Source: Apostichopus japonicus
Lineage: Eukaryota; Echinodermata; Holothuroidea; Aspidochirotida; Stichopodidae
Assembly (NCBI RefSeq): GCF_037975245.1
Contig: NC_092565.1
Span: 16,721,999-16,785,998 of the forward strand
Direction: 5' to 3'
Length of the DNA: 64,000 bases
This document shows positions 55,201 to 62,530 of the stretch, one piece after another; positions within the stretch are counted from its first letter, which is position 1; every line of letters starts with the position of its first letter. The position numbers and the translations under genes are program-made. The notes under the pieces were generated by a model, which saw only the letters and a program-made list of their open reading frames with translations, made no database searches and had not been told where the DNA came from.

Positions 55201-58200
55201 ACAACGTCTGCCACCAGAATATATCCCCTAAACTTTGGTCTGTATGGTTCCAAAGGTAGGGTGTATACCATCACTTACCACTCTCTTCGGGGGAGTATCA
55301 ACTGGACTGTGATCTTCTGAATACGTTCGTTCTAAGAAACCATCAGCGAATAGTACACTGTGAACAAAGCAGAGATTAATTACTACATTAAATAGATAGA
55401 GGAAAGAAGATTATAAGTATACATCAAATACAAAACAACTTTACCATAAGCTCTGCACAAAATAGAGACATGATATCTACAGTGTACACTATCAACCACT
55501 CTGCTACCAAATATATTTATCAACAAAAGGGAGTCTTGTCAACCAAAACCAGAAAAGCAAAAGATGCACTGATGTTTTGATGATGTAATTTGTGGAAGTT
55601 TTAAGGGCACACATGCACTGAAGAATTCCTTCTCGAGTTACCATGTTTTACAAGATTTTCACTTTTTCAGAACACCTGAACTGGAAATGACATTTTACAT
55701 CTGGCCACCACACAAAATGAAGATATCTGCACTCCCAACAAGACACCGTTATACTTACTGTAGAATGTGAATCATACAAACTTCACATCTTGATACAGTA
55801 TATATCTGTTTAATTTCCTAGTTCTAATATGGCACTGTTCACCGCTTAGCATTCTTATTGCCTTCCCTTGCCATTCCCTTTTAAAGAAAACTACAGGAAG
55901 CCAATAGTATTGAAACTAAACTTGACAAGTTAAGTTTCAATATTACAACCGTTTCATGTTTGTGTCTATTTGAATAACAATTTTTAAAGAACAGGTTTTC
56001 AGTATATACTTACTCATTTAAATACAAATCGAGTATTAACTCCTCTCCATCTATTAGTACAATAAAACTTGGCTCCCTTAGGTGACCATTCTGAAAAATT
56101 TAAAGAGAAAAAGAAAATTGTAGAAATGTAGTAAACAATATCTTACAGTACTATAAACTACTATATGTACAGTACAGTATATGTACTGTATGTACTGTAC
56201 CATATGTGTGTATTTACCCAAGTATGTATACATACGTAAGTATGTATGTACTGTATGCATATATGTATGCATGTATGTGTGTATGTAAGCATGTATGCAT
56301 GTATGTACTATACACCACCATAAATTTAAGTTCAGCTGACCAGTAACGTAGCGCGGAAGTTGTAATCAAACTTCTGATTAGTACCAAAGCGCAAGTTACT
56401 TTGTAACTGCCAGTAACTTTGAATAGGAATGCTACTTATTGCTTTAAACTTTGGCCTAGTTCTACCATACTCGCAAGTAGTTTCCCACCAAATGGTTCTC
56501 ACAAGTTCTTTTACACGCACATAGTTTGTCAAATGCTCTAACAAGTTATTCTAGGAAGAAACAATTCTGCACAATATGTGCATTCACCCATGTTGGTTAG
56601 TAGTAGTATGCAATGTCTTCTACATGAATACTGTACACGCTCTTGCAACCCTCGTAGTACATTGTAATGTTACCTGGTGTGTCGTTCTTACACCGATTCT
56701 GTGAATTACTGTACCTATATTTGTAAGTATACGTCATAGGTTCAGATCCTGATGTCAAGATCTGATCGGGATCTAGTGTAAAAAAACCCTCATGAACTTG
56801 CTAATGAAGATGTAAGTTGAAAATTTCTGAACTTTTCTGGAAATTGTTTATTGATCCCTAAATTGATTCTTTTGTACTTTTAGTTTGTATAATCTGATTC
56901 TATTTGCATAAAAAATTCATCACTTCTATAATTTCTATTACTCATTACATCAACAGCTGTGACCAGTACTTACTAGTGTTTGTAGGTCAACTAATCTTTT
57001 CACCATCTTTATACAGTTTATTTTAACTGACCAGTTCCATTCAGGATGGTTTCCTCTTCCATGGCTTTCCATGGACACAGCCTTACACAGGTACAAACAT
57101 AAGGAAATCCTGAATAAGAAAGGTAGCCAATGCTTAAATGTGTCACAAAGTCGGCCACAAGGTTAATTGATTGATTCCTCTCTCAGATCTCAGCTCTTAC
57201 TTAAATTATGACAATTAAAAAGACTAAAGTTCAGTATTTCTGACCATCAGTTTCACAAATTATTAGATACTGAAACAGTCCCTTTCACAACTCCTTTGAC
57301 AAATTAAAATATTACTATTTTCATACAGTATTTTAGCTGTCTTTCGTCAGGGAAAGCTAATGAAGTACATGTATATACATTTCTAATTGGATTCTGATAC
57401 TGCTGTGTGGCACTGATATATCACACATATATACCCATACAGAGCTGTTTTAACAAGCATTTATAAGCCTGAACACCAGTCAGAAATGACCTATAGTAAG
57501 ACGGGGTAAAAAAAAACCACAGGGTAGTTGGGGTAAAAAAAAACCCACCCCCACTACAAGTCGTGAGAATTTAGAAACACATTTTTGTATGGTGTATGTG
57601 AAAACCATGGTGCCCAAGTCAATTTGGACATACTTTATTGATTGTTACTATTCTTTTCCATCGGCGTACCGATACTTTTAGCGCCGATTTTTCCCATACT
57701 CTAAAAATAGCAAATATTTAAGTTCTGAACACTGTCCTTTAACTTTATCCCGCAAAAATATTAGAACTGATATAGAGGTTTTTGTTTCTTGGTTATGATA
57801 ACAAGAGGTGTGCCTACATGAATCAGTAATGTAATTACCCGCACGATCTGACATTTTTCTTGAATGACGTGGTTTTTTTTTACCCCAGGGTTTAGTGTCC
57901 GTTTGGGGTAAAAAAAGACCAGTCCTAATTTCCTCTCAAAATGGTTTATATTTATCACAGAATGTTAGAATTGCTATATGATTGACACAGGGAGTACATC
58001 TATGCTCCTCTAATTTCTACCAATATAATAATTTACATTTTTATAAATAACTGTTGCCTGTTCTTAACCTAAGTTATTGCTATGTTAGCCTAGTGTTATA
58101 GCCTAACACAATATATGTCTGCTGTATATATGGTTATCTTGTTATTTTTAGAGTCCTAAATTAATCTCTACCCTAAGTCCCAACCCCACAGCTGGATGTG

Positions 58201-61200
58201 ATACTAATATATAGAATAAAACATGGTCAATAATGTTTTAGGGGGTATTAAACAGTCTTGATAGAATCTTGCTTAGTCTCGGAAGGTGGGGTGTGTTTCC
58301 TGGAGTTTATCGTTTGGCAATAGGTTAATTCATGCAGAACTCGATTGAAAATGCCCAAATAAAGCTTTTCTAAAGTGTGCTGAAAATATTTCTGGTGGTT
58401 TTGCACATTTTCTTTGGTAGTATGTTGTTTTAACAGTGTGGGCTTTTTTTACCCCAGCAGGGGTTTTTTTACCCCAAAAATGACTAACAGACGGGGTAAA
58501 AAAAAACCACCCCTTTTCTGGAATTTCTCCTTTACTAATTGTGATTGAAATTTTTATTATGGCTATTTAGGAAGGTATTCCCATTTGTCAACTGACAATG
58601 CTAAAATATCTACCTAAGCATCTACCTAACAAGTTTTATGTTAAACTTTAAGAAAACGGTTTTTTTTACCCCATCTTACTATATATCAACATATACAACA
58701 TTTAGTGGAATCTCTAATATTGTAACAAATTCCAGGTTTTTATTCTAGAATGAAAATCATGTAACCTTAAGGCCTGTGGTTCCACTGTATCCTCACAAGA
58801 AGCTAGTACACTGAGTGTAGTTTAACCATGTAGTCTTTTTTTTAAACATAATTTGTAAAAAGTACTACTCGACTGTGTAATTGAACCTTCACCTACAGGA
58901 ACACAGGTACCGTATATTAAAGAAGTACTGAATGTCTAGAGTTCAAACAGACCCGAAAAGCCTCTAACAGCAGATACTCAGTACATGTACTTGACAAAGA
59001 ATTTTACATCAAACCAATTCCTTAGCAGAAAGCCTCAGTGAATAACACACATGTATGCTATGCAACATGAATATTCATTTTCAATTCATACCCATTTATC
59101 ATCCACACCCGATGCCATCCACACCCCAAGTACACCAACATTCATCCATCATCCTTCAACTTATCATTAGTAATTGACACTGCCGTTGCGCCAACATGAA
59201 ATCCCCCCTTCCCCTTCTTAAGAAATGAAAACAAAAACATGTTTCAGGAACAGTTTATAATGAACATAGCAATGAAAAGAATGCAAATTTATTTAAATCG
59301 AAATCATCTGATACCACCAGACTCATGATTCCACGCTCAAAGAGTAAAACTGGTGATAAATCTTTTCAGGTTATTGGTCACTGTCTCTGGAACCAGCTGC
59401 CTGTGGGTATTCCCATGCAGTTTCAGTCTCGGTCTTCAAAGGTCTCATGAAAACATTACATTTATTTACTGTGCAGTAATGTTTGTATTTTTTTGCTTGT
59501 GTTTAAGATTGGTGTTTTTTATTCATTGTGTAGTTTATTTTGTTTCTGTAAAGCGCTGTGATCTTTTGTAGAGCGCTCTATCAAATGTATAATAATAATA
59601 ATAACAGAAATGTCTTTAACAAGCAAGGTACTAACTTCTGTAAGGGTATTTACTTCCCTCCGTTGTCTACCGTCTAATCTTCTTGGTGTGATAACGTCAT
59701 ACTCTTTTAACCTTCCTACTTGATTTGCTTGACTTTGAACTGAGTGCGCATCTGTTGACAAAGGAAATAAAAATATAGCACTTCACTAAATCCTCTTCAA
59801 ACTACATGTGTATATAACCTGATAAAAATGATCATAAAGGTTCTACTTACACTCAGAATGCGGACTCACATCAAATCGATCCATACTTTATTACTAGAGT
59901 TATAATGCTTACATTCCAACTGTTTTACTTTGTTTTCTGTTGACCTCCAATGACCTCTGATCTCCTTGAAAAACTAATGTTTTACTTACAGATTGGATGG
60001 ATTTACATACTGTAACAAACTTGTATGAAGTTCATCACAACCTTCCCTCTTTGTCATGCTTAAAAGACAGATAAATACTAAAGTATGAAATGGTGTCTCT
60101 TTTATTAAAAGGATTATGAAAGGTATGAACACTGCTTAATTGATCACTCATCATTGCATGGACACTGGAAATGATGTCACATTGTTAACATAAAATTGCA
60201 AAACAAATTTCAATTTTAATAATTGAAAATTATCTGACAGACATGTTTCAAAAAGAAGGGCAGAAATAGTTATAAACCCTTTTACCTTCTGGAATTTCCG
60301 AATTTAAGAAACATACATGCTTTATAATCTAATTATAATGCCACTGTGTCCAGCTCACTTTCTATGGAAAGAGCATGTTAAAGGTCTGCTGTATAGACCC
60401 CAACTATAGCTCCCTACCATGGAAAAGTTTCTTCAGATTTCATAATCGACCATCCTTGGTGGTAAAATTACCCTTTATAACCAATTAGCCTGCCACATAT
60501 TTTTGTGTAAACACTGTACCATTAACTCAATGTAGACATGAGTGTATAGCCTAGTGGTATAGCCTAGTGGTTCGCGGAGTGTATAGCCTAGTGGTTAACG
60601 GCGGCGTCTCCTAGTCATGAGATCCCCGGTTCGATTCCCGCCGACAGCAATGTGTGTCGTCTGGCAAGGGTGTTGTTCAATAACAACTTCCCGACATGGA
60701 CGTTAAATGGATGTGTGCCGAGAGATTGGCTTCGGTCAGTTTGCGAGTCTATAAGCCTCCATGGCTTCTTTCGCTAGTTCCTGCTTGCGGGAAGATCACA
60801 TATAGATACATACATACATACATGAACCTATTTCCACACAATGTTACACAAAGAGCCTAATGGTGTTAAGAAGCTATGCAGGCTAATTGTTGAGCCGAGT
60901 TTGATATACGACCGTGGCAGGTTAAGTACATAATCGCAAAATTTTCCTGGCTATAGTGAGCGATACTTGGAGCCAATAAAGCAGATCTTTAAGTGCAGTT
61001 AACATAATGACCTTGACTTTTTGCCTACTGCAAGACTAAACTACTCAAGAATAGTTATAAGTACAGTATGCATCAGGAATACCCACTATAGTCCTGTGAA
61101 AGGAAAATACACAACAAGACCAAGTGAATTTAGTAATATGATTAATTTCTTTTCTTTTGCAAGCTGTTGCAGTTCTACATGTATATACCTGATTACAGTA

Positions 61201-62143
61201 CCACATTCACAAATCAACTTTGCTCAACTAAAGTAGCAGATCACCTACTGTACCTGTCCAGCAAATGTTTTAAGTAGGATATCTCTCCTTCAACCAGCAC
61301 ATAGTAATTAACTTGGGAAGTTGCAAGGGTCCAAGGATTATTATTATTATTATGCAAACTTGCCCCATGCGATAAGGTTCCCATATCTTCTTGATGATAT
61401 TGAATCTATCACTTTGCACAGTTTACAAAATTAGCTTTATCAAATGTCCAAACCTCCTATGACTACACTGTACATAAATGTTGCAACCCCTACCAAAGGT
61501 TCCATTGAATGAAGTGATCTCCTGTGTCTAGAATTGTCTTCATTGACTAGCTGAGGCATAGGCTATCTGCTAGTGTTATTACCTAGTAAATTAGCACAAA
61601 TATTAAAGTCTTAAAAGGTAATAGGGTCCTATATCCCCAAAGAAGGAAGGAAAATTTGGAACTGAGGCTTGGTTCTGTTCTTTAAATGGTTTCTAAACAA
61701 CTGTTTTCAGTCTCACCCTTTAGATAGGGGTAGGACTAGGTGTTCAAATTGGTGGGCCCTGGTGTAGGAAAAGGTGCGACAATTACACACCTGCCTCGTA
61801 AATAGAAGGTTGGGATGTAAAAGCTGTTCATCCATAATCATCACATGGAAAGAGTTCAAATGACCTACTGTTCGCTAATCCTTGGGATACAATAACCAAC
61901 TGTAACTAAACCCCATCATCATCATCATCCCTAAGATCAACAGTACTACCGCTACATTTCATTTTCCACTCCGAAATCCTAAACGTAGGAGCCGAATACT
62001 GCTGGTACAGTATCTCTATTAATTATTGTACTGAAGCACCCTGGCAGGCTACTGTTTAACTGTGCAACTGCTATATAACGTGAAGAAATTAAAGTGTCCT
62101 CACCTGAAATTACACACAATATAATAAAACAAATAGAGTACAT
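13240..62143 (-). CDS. ADAM9: ADAM9-like disintegrin and metalloproteinase, 20-exon gene model
   Basis: Minus-strand gene reconstructed from exons that all join in frame: 62143-62104, 59751-59636, 56090-56014, 55357-55279, 45583-45507, 37824-37712, 36514-36369, 29995-29924, 29207-29038, 27456-27372, 26176-26037, 25301-25130, 24484-24314, 23582-23459, 22488-22383, 21814-21631, 21232-21155, 20432-20318, 19554-19410, 13696-13240. Total 2667 nt, 888 residues. Order: signal peptide (1-13), prodomain with RQRR at 42-45 and 194-197, reprolysin zinc protease (about 200-400, [12 protein letters not shown] at 340-351), disintegrin, cysteine-rich, EGF-like, membrane span (698-720) and proline-rich tail (721-888). 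ADAMs of this group shed membrane proteins at the cell surface and bind integrins. Details (CGKL in the cysteine-rich domain, CNSNxNCHC in the EGF, KRD after the span) point to ADAM9 rather than ADAM12/19; invertebrate orthology is uncertain. The span and tail exclude a secreted venom-type protein. Confidence 0.9.
13697..19409 (-). other. Intron 19, 5.7 kb
   Basis: No compelling conserved exon. A 166-codon open frame lies on the plus strand at 16815-17315; I do not recognise it and it ends in low-complexity pyrimidine-rich sequence. Two minus-strand acceptors with short open readings in the right phase (16968 and 18287) could be alternative tail exons (see findings). Pyrimidine-rich tracts occur at 16440-16510 and 17260-17300. 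Confidence 0.5.
19410..19554 (-). CDS. ADAM9: ADAM9-like exon 19: transmembrane segment
   Basis: Residues 689-736. After a short polar stretch (NGKPRSNG) comes one strongly hydrophobic span ([18 protein letters not shown] and following, 698-720), then the basic stop-transfer WKRDY and a charged helix-like segment. Acceptor ctacag and donor AG|gtatgt. The WKRD start of the cytoplasmic part parallels the KRDQ of human ADAM9. Confidence 0.92.
19672..19699. repeat. (AT)n microsatellite
   Basis: Short AT dinucleotide run in intron 18. Confidence 0.95.
19849..20082 (+). mobile_element. tRNA-derived SINE with duplicated 5' part
   Basis: An A-box-like TGGCCTAGTTGCTTAGGG is followed 40 bp later by a perfect B-box core, GGTTCGAATCC, the internal promoter of RNA polymerase III. 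The 5' part including the A-box (TAGAACCTCTGGACATACAATC and following) occurs twice in tandem at 19861-19905 and 19903-19945. The element ends in an (AT)n run at 20047-20082. It lies in intron 18, antisense to the ADAM gene. Confidence 0.7.
20318..20432 (-). CDS. ADAM9: ADAM9-like exon 18: second half of EGF-like domain and juxtamembrane
   Basis: Residues 651-688. Reads [19 protein letters not shown], the last four cysteines of the EGF-like module, then GGSIDSGP, a juxtamembrane signature shared by ADAM9, 12, 19 and 33. Donor TCTG|gtaagt. The acceptor is unusual: the run attattatttag is the (ATT)n tail of a LINE fragment lying directly upstream. Confidence 0.93.
20433..20960 (-). mobile_element. 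LINE 3' fragment ending at an exon border
   Basis: On the minus strand this reads a LINE C-terminal remnant ([20 protein letters not shown] then KLFRKYY and a stop, near 20800-20905), the common GAAGTGCTTTGAGAT...TATATAA 3' untranslated motif, and an ATT-rich tail that ends exactly at the EGF exon. The tail closely matches that of the copy at 48130-48960, so both belong to one family. Confidence 0.8.
21155..21232 (-). CDS. ADAM9: ADAM9-like exon 17: cysteine-rich end and EGF start
   Basis: Residues 625-650, phase 0 on both sides. [11 protein letters not shown] closes the cysteine-rich domain in the same way as KICRNFQCV of human ADAM9; CKYNCHDEG opens the EGF-like module. NFT is a possible N-glycosylation site. 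Acceptor tttacag, donor GGG|gtgagt. Confidence 0.93.
21631..21814 (-). CDS. ADAM9: ADAM9-like exon 16: cysteine-rich domain
   Basis: Residues 563-624. Contains [10 protein letters not shown] (compare LCGKLQCE of ADAM9) and [17 protein letters not shown] (compare DVPDPGMVNEGTKCG). In related ADAMs this region holds the hypervariable adhesion surface. Acceptor ttttcag, donor ATG|gtaagt. Confidence 0.95.
22383..22488 (-). CDS. ADAM9: ADAM9-like exon 15: cysteine-rich domain
   Basis: Residues 528-562. Contains [17 protein letters not shown], equivalent to DCFIEVNSKGDRFGNCG in human ADAM9. Acceptor ttttccag, donor AAAA|gtaagg, phase 1 in and phase 2 out. Confidence 0.93.
22610..23170. repeat. Tandem repeat of about 130 bp units with TGACCTTTGACC motifs
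   Basis: Four diverged units lie head to tail in intron 14. Each begins with a GAGGTTCATCCAAGCT-like block and carries in its middle a TTTGACCT or TGACCTTTGACC core, then CAGCCAAGAACTTACTgAG-like sequence. Similar ggtcaccagaggtcaaa sequence occurs near 63880. Confidence 0.75.
23459..23582 (-). CDS. ADAM9: ADAM9-like exon 14: cysteine-rich domain start
   Basis: Residues 487-527. [13 protein letters not shown] then [19 protein letters not shown], the canonical YCYNGxC segment of ADAM cysteine-rich domains. Acceptor ttggcag, donor GATG|gtaagc. Confidence 0.95.
24314..24484 (-). CDS. ADAM9: ADAM9-like exon 13: disintegrin domain with integrin-binding loop
   Basis: Residues 430-486, exactly 57 codons, phase 0 on both sides. 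[13 protein letters not shown], then ECCQDCQL, then the loop [14 protein letters not shown]. The loop fits RX6DLPE(F/Y), the motif by which many ADAM disintegrin domains contact integrin alpha9beta1; there is no RGD. NAT is a possible glycosylation site. Acceptor ctgacag, donor GAG|gttagg. Confidence 0.95.
25130..25301 (-). CDS. ADAM9: ADAM9-like exon 12: end of protease and disintegrin start
   Basis: Residues 372-429. [21 protein letters not shown] closes the protease domain (compare FSSCSAEDFEKL of ADAM9); then [18 protein letters not shown] opens the disintegrin domain. Acceptor cttccag, donor GAG|gttggt; a second possible donor lies 4 bases on. Confidence 0.94.
26037..26176 (-). CDS. ADAM9: ADAM9-like exon 11: zinc-binding active site
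   Basis: Residues 326-371. Contains [12 protein letters not shown] (340-351), the complete HExxHxxGxxHD zinc motif with catalytic Glu341, and CIM (365-367), the Met-turn of metzincins. All residues needed for catalysis are present, so the protease is predicted to be active. Acceptor tatcag, donor GG|gtatga. Confidence 0.97.
27372..27456 (-). CDS. ADAM9: ADAM9-like exon 10: protease domain
   Basis: Residues 297-325. [18 protein letters not shown], corresponding to the GxxFxGTxxGxAxxxxxC segment of ADAM proteases. The acceptor (ggacgtag) is weak but is the only one giving the right phase. Donor CAG|gtaatc. Confidence 0.92.
28998..29037. promoter_or_regulatory. Intron 9 donor side
   Basis: Exon 9 ends TTTATAAC with donor gtaagc at 29037-29032. 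This donor fixes the exon end by phase with exon 10. Confidence 0.7.
29038..29207 (-). CDS. ADAM9: ADAM9-like exon 9: protease domain
   Basis: Residues 241-296. [19 protein letters not shown], then FQNWRRKHL and HDNAQFIT, the conserved ADAM core (LNIRIVLVGLEVW, F.WR..L, HD.AQL). Acceptor ttcacag. A GGTATGTTTCAG inside the exon looks like a donor and acceptor pair but is only 12 bp, so it is coding. Confidence 0.96.
29924..29995 (-). CDS. ADAM9: ADAM9-like exon 8: protease domain helix
   Basis: Residues 217-240, exactly 24 codons, phase 0 on both sides. [20 protein letters not shown] and IMDL match the xANYxD helix of the protease domain. Acceptor ctctcag, donor TTG|gtaaga. Confidence 0.94.
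32604..32775. repeat. Tandem repeat containing GCATGCCTACCCAACCA
   Basis: Four copies of GCATGCCTACCCAACCACC followed by TGCCTCACAA; the last three are spaced about 57-60 bp apart with AGTACACTGTACAGGATAT between them, and the final copy is truncated. Confidence 0.9.
33178..33216. repeat. (CCCAT)n microsatellite
   Basis: Seven CCCAT units with one substitution. Confidence 0.95.
33559..35367. mobile_element. Non-autonomous hAT-type DNA transposon, 1809 bp
   Basis: The element is bounded by inverted ends TAGTGTTGCGCCGATA (left 33559-33574; right 35352-35367, one or no mismatch) and flanked by a perfect 8 bp target duplication ATGACGTC (33551-33558 and 35368-35375). Eight-base duplications and subterminal short repeats, here many TATCGG/CCGATA copies within 120 bp of each end, are hallmarks of hAT elements. 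The interior has no transposase-like reading frame; a GC-rich block at 33990-34140 is of unknown origin. It lies in intron 7 of the ADAM gene. Confidence 0.93.
36369..36514 (-). CDS. ADAM9: ADAM9-like exon 7: prodomain end, furin site, protease start
   Basis: Residues 168-216. Ends the prodomain, carries the furin-type site GGRQRRD (194-197) and starts the protease with [14 protein letters not shown] (compare TRYVELFIVVDKE). Furin would remove the prodomain here in the trans-Golgi. Exon 6 gives one base, so the junction codon is Thr; no Cys occurs where the cysteine switch is expected. Acceptor ttgacag, donor GAG|gtaatt. Confidence 0.95.
37712..37824 (-). CDS. ADAM9: ADAM9-like exon 6: prodomain
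   Basis: Residues 130-167. [16 protein letters not shown] then HLIYRAENV, matching GLLHLENASYGIEPLQ and HIIYRMDDV of human ADAM9. The end RDKPLY aligns with YKEPLKCGV, where the switch Cys would be. Acceptor ttctcag, donor TACA|gtaagt. Confidence 0.95.
39765..40165. repeat. Tandem triplication, about 130 bp unit
   Basis: Three units contain GCAAACAGCAT, ATTTACA(a/t)GA..TAGGTA, ACACCTTTCAATAAACTTGG and CAGGGACTGCCCCTCATTCA. The first two are nearly identical; the third is more diverged and interrupted by a C-run. Confidence 0.92.
41925..42355. repeat. Tandem repeat, about 85-110 bp unit, 5 copies
   Basis: Each copy holds GTTCATGgCAGTTAT, GGTTTGTGTCTCCTTGCTGT and GGAGGAT followed by a run of 8 to 13 G. 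The minus-strand pro-rich open frames across it are by-products of the repeat. Confidence 0.93.
43036..43316. repeat. (GAGGAT)n then (GGA)n microsatellite, about 280 bp
   Basis: GATGAG-type hexamers change into a long pure GGA/GAG run with two G-rich interruptions. The poly-Gly and poly-Leu frames it creates are not genes. Purine-only strand of this length can form triplex or quadruplex structures. Confidence 0.98.
44150..44432. repeat. Local duplication, about 60 bp
   Basis: CACACTGGTATAG.ACTTAAACTAT and ATGGAGCATATCACCAT occur together at 44152-44205 and again at 44370-44430 with small changes. Confidence 0.85.
45507..45583 (-). CDS. ADAM9: ADAM9-like exon 5: prodomain HCYYQG segment
   Basis: Residues 105-129, 77 nt. 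[16 protein letters not shown] then VALSTCNGL, matching NHCHYRGYVEG..SS and ALSDCFGLRG of human ADAM9. The exon lies alone between introns of 9.7 and 7.7 kb but joins exactly in phase on both sides. Acceptor cttcacag, donor AG|gtaagt. Confidence 0.95.
46998..47102 (+). pseudogene. Orphan THAP zinc-finger start
   Basis: ATG opens [20 protein letters not shown] followed by [13 protein letters not shown], the first half of a THAP (C2CH) DNA-binding domain: the two N-terminal zinc cysteines, the FHxFP motif and the basic RRxW stretch. It then stops at TGA (47100-47102). The second half, with the Cys-x2-His pair and AVPTIF-type motif, is not found downstream. It may be a relic of a P-element-like or other THAP transposon, or the first exon of a lost gene. 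Confidence 0.75.
47414..48082. mobile_element. Non-autonomous DNA transposon-like element with CAGGCGCGTA ends
   Basis: The segment begins CAGGCGCGTAACAAC and ends GGCTACGCGCCTG, giving inverted ends of about 13 bp (CAGGCGCGTArC). C-run and G-run blocks lie just inside the right end. Such CAGGxGCGTAGC ends are known from hAT-like repeats, but I see no clean 8 bp duplication, so the class is open. No transposase is present. Confidence 0.5.
48130..48960 (-). mobile_element. LINE 3' fragment (reverse transcriptase C-terminus)
   Basis: Minus-strand frames give the connector and C-terminal region of a CR1/L2-type [38 protein letters not shown], then after an indel near 48560 [30 protein letters not shown] and VLKTHLFSL with a stop. 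The 3' untranslated part (GCGGCGAGAC...CTATATAAGA) and ATTATGATTATG tail end at about 48130. It is truncated at the 5' side, without the catalytic core. Confidence 0.88.
53740..53840. repeat. 101 bp near-perfect inverted repeat (hairpin)
   Basis: Two arms of about 48 bp, each starting CGAACAACTTACAAGAAAAG at its outer end, differ at about three positions and meet at an AT-rich centre (TATAATTATAATATA). No target duplication is clear at the borders. Confidence 0.93.
55136..55200 (+). repeat. Second copy of dispersed repeat
   Basis: TTGAGATGGGGGTTTTCAAC and ACCAGTGTGGAAT match the copy at 4085-4120. Confidence 0.5.
55279..55357 (-). CDS. ADAM9: ADAM9-like exon 4: prodomain
   Basis: Residues 78-104. 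[18 protein letters not shown], the LLxxxFxxxxYxxx.G segment of ADAM prodomains. Acceptor ttcacag, donor GTG|gtaagt; joins exon 3 in phase 2 and exon 5 in phase 0. Confidence 0.95.
56014..56090 (-). CDS. ADAM9: ADAM9-like exon 3: prodomain
   Basis: Residues 53-77. [18 protein letters not shown], equal to the YVIQAEGKEHIIHLERNKDL segment of human ADAM9. Acceptor ttttcag, donor GA|gtaagt. Confidence 0.95.
56150..56312. repeat. Degenerate GTAT/GCATGTAT microsatellite
   Basis: Runs of gtatgtat, gcatgtat and tacagta next to exon 3, in intron 2. Confidence 0.85.
57496..58679. mobile_element. 1.2 kb element with GGGGTAAAAAA terminal and internal repeats
   Basis: The left end reads GTAAGACGGGGTAAAAAAAA; the right end is its inverted copy, TTTTTTTTACCCCATCTTAC, with one mismatch. 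Both sides are bordered by TATA, a possible 4 bp (or TA) target duplication. The motif GGGGTAAAAAAA appears again inside several times in both orientations (57529, 57872-57890, 57904, 58446, 58464, 58494). No transposase frame is seen. It lies in intron 2. I cannot assign a superfamily. Confidence 0.75.
59340..59606 (+). mobile_element. LINE 3' tail fragment next to exon 2
   Basis: Plus-strand remnant: [10 protein letters not shown] (C-terminal LINE motif), then GTAAAGCGCTGTGATC...GAGCGCTCTATCAAATGTA and an (AAT)n tail ending about 30 bp from the donor side of exon 2. Confidence 0.75.
59636..59751 (-). CDS. ADAM9: ADAM9-like exon 2: prodomain start
   Basis: Residues 14-52. [19 protein letters not shown] parallels YEIITPWRLTRERRE of human ADAM9, including a basic RQRR site early in the prodomain. 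Acceptor tcaacag. The donor is ambiguous: GAA|gttagt (59635) or GAA|gtaaat (59653); both keep the frame, and the second would shorten the protein by six residues. Both donors are weak. Confidence 0.88.
59752..62103. other. Intron 1, 2.35 kb
   Basis: Contains the SINE at 60541-60824 and a short ATT repeat at 61338-61352. No other exon seen. Confidence 0.55.
60541..60824 (+). mobile_element. tRNA-derived SINE with (CATA)n tail
   Basis: A-box-like TAGCCTAGTGGTTAACGGC and perfect B-box GGTTCGATTCCC, then an unrelated body (GCAATGTGTGTCG, GTTCAATAACAAC, GATTGGCTTCGGTC) and a tail of CATA repeats. The A-box segment is partly triplicated at the 5' end (60545-60598). Confidence 0.85.
62104..62143 (-). 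CDS. ADAM9: ADAM9-like exon 1: signal peptide
   Basis: Residues 1-13 plus one base. [13 protein letters not shown] is a compact hydrophobic signal peptide core; an in-frame TAA lies 21 bases upstream of the ATG, so this is the first possible Met. Donor CAG|gtgagg leaves phase 1, exactly what exon 2 needs (junction codon Asp). The signal is short and lacks a basic N-terminus, so further upstream non-coding exons are possible. Confidence 0.72.
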
Positions 62144-62530
62144 AGTCCTGTAGAAATGACTTCTTTAGCAGTGAAGGACAGATAGGCAGGGAGGTCCTTC
62201 GAATGGATGTGTTGTGTAATCACTTATGCTGTATGGTATATATGTCGATTCAACCGGAGGTGAAATATCTTTGATTCAACACATTCTGAAGCTGTAACAC
62301 AGGACAGGTACTGTGATGTTAAAAACAAAAAACACCTTCACGGAAGCTTAAAAGTGCCATCAACGCCAACAATCATAGGCCTGGCCTGGTGGCGAGTGGA
62401 ATTAGGCGAGTAGATTTTTAGTCACGGTCGCAAAATAGCGAGTACTTTTAAATATATTTGTCTAGGCCTGAACACCTTCAGAACATGATTTCTCATTGTA
62501 GAAATCATTAATACTTTTCATAAATCTCTT

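Larger units (their letters stand above)
45584..55278. other. Intron 4, 9.7 kb
   Basis: The largest intron. Holds a THAP-domain start (46998-47102), a DNA-transposon-like element (47414-48082), a LINE fragment (48130-48960), a receptor-like reading on the minus strand (50376-50672), a short plus-strand frame (52128-52292) and a long hairpin (53740-53840). The rest shows no recognisable exon. Confidence 0.6.

Noticed and set aside
60585-60652. Functional tRNA gene
   Set aside because: A and B boxes are present but the 3' side continues into a SINE body and tail, and no proper acceptor stem is visible.
13240-62143. Secreted venom-type metalloproteinase
   Set aside because: The protease-disintegrin-cysteine-rich layout is shared, but the EGF module, membrane span and SH3-binding tail identify a membrane ADAM.
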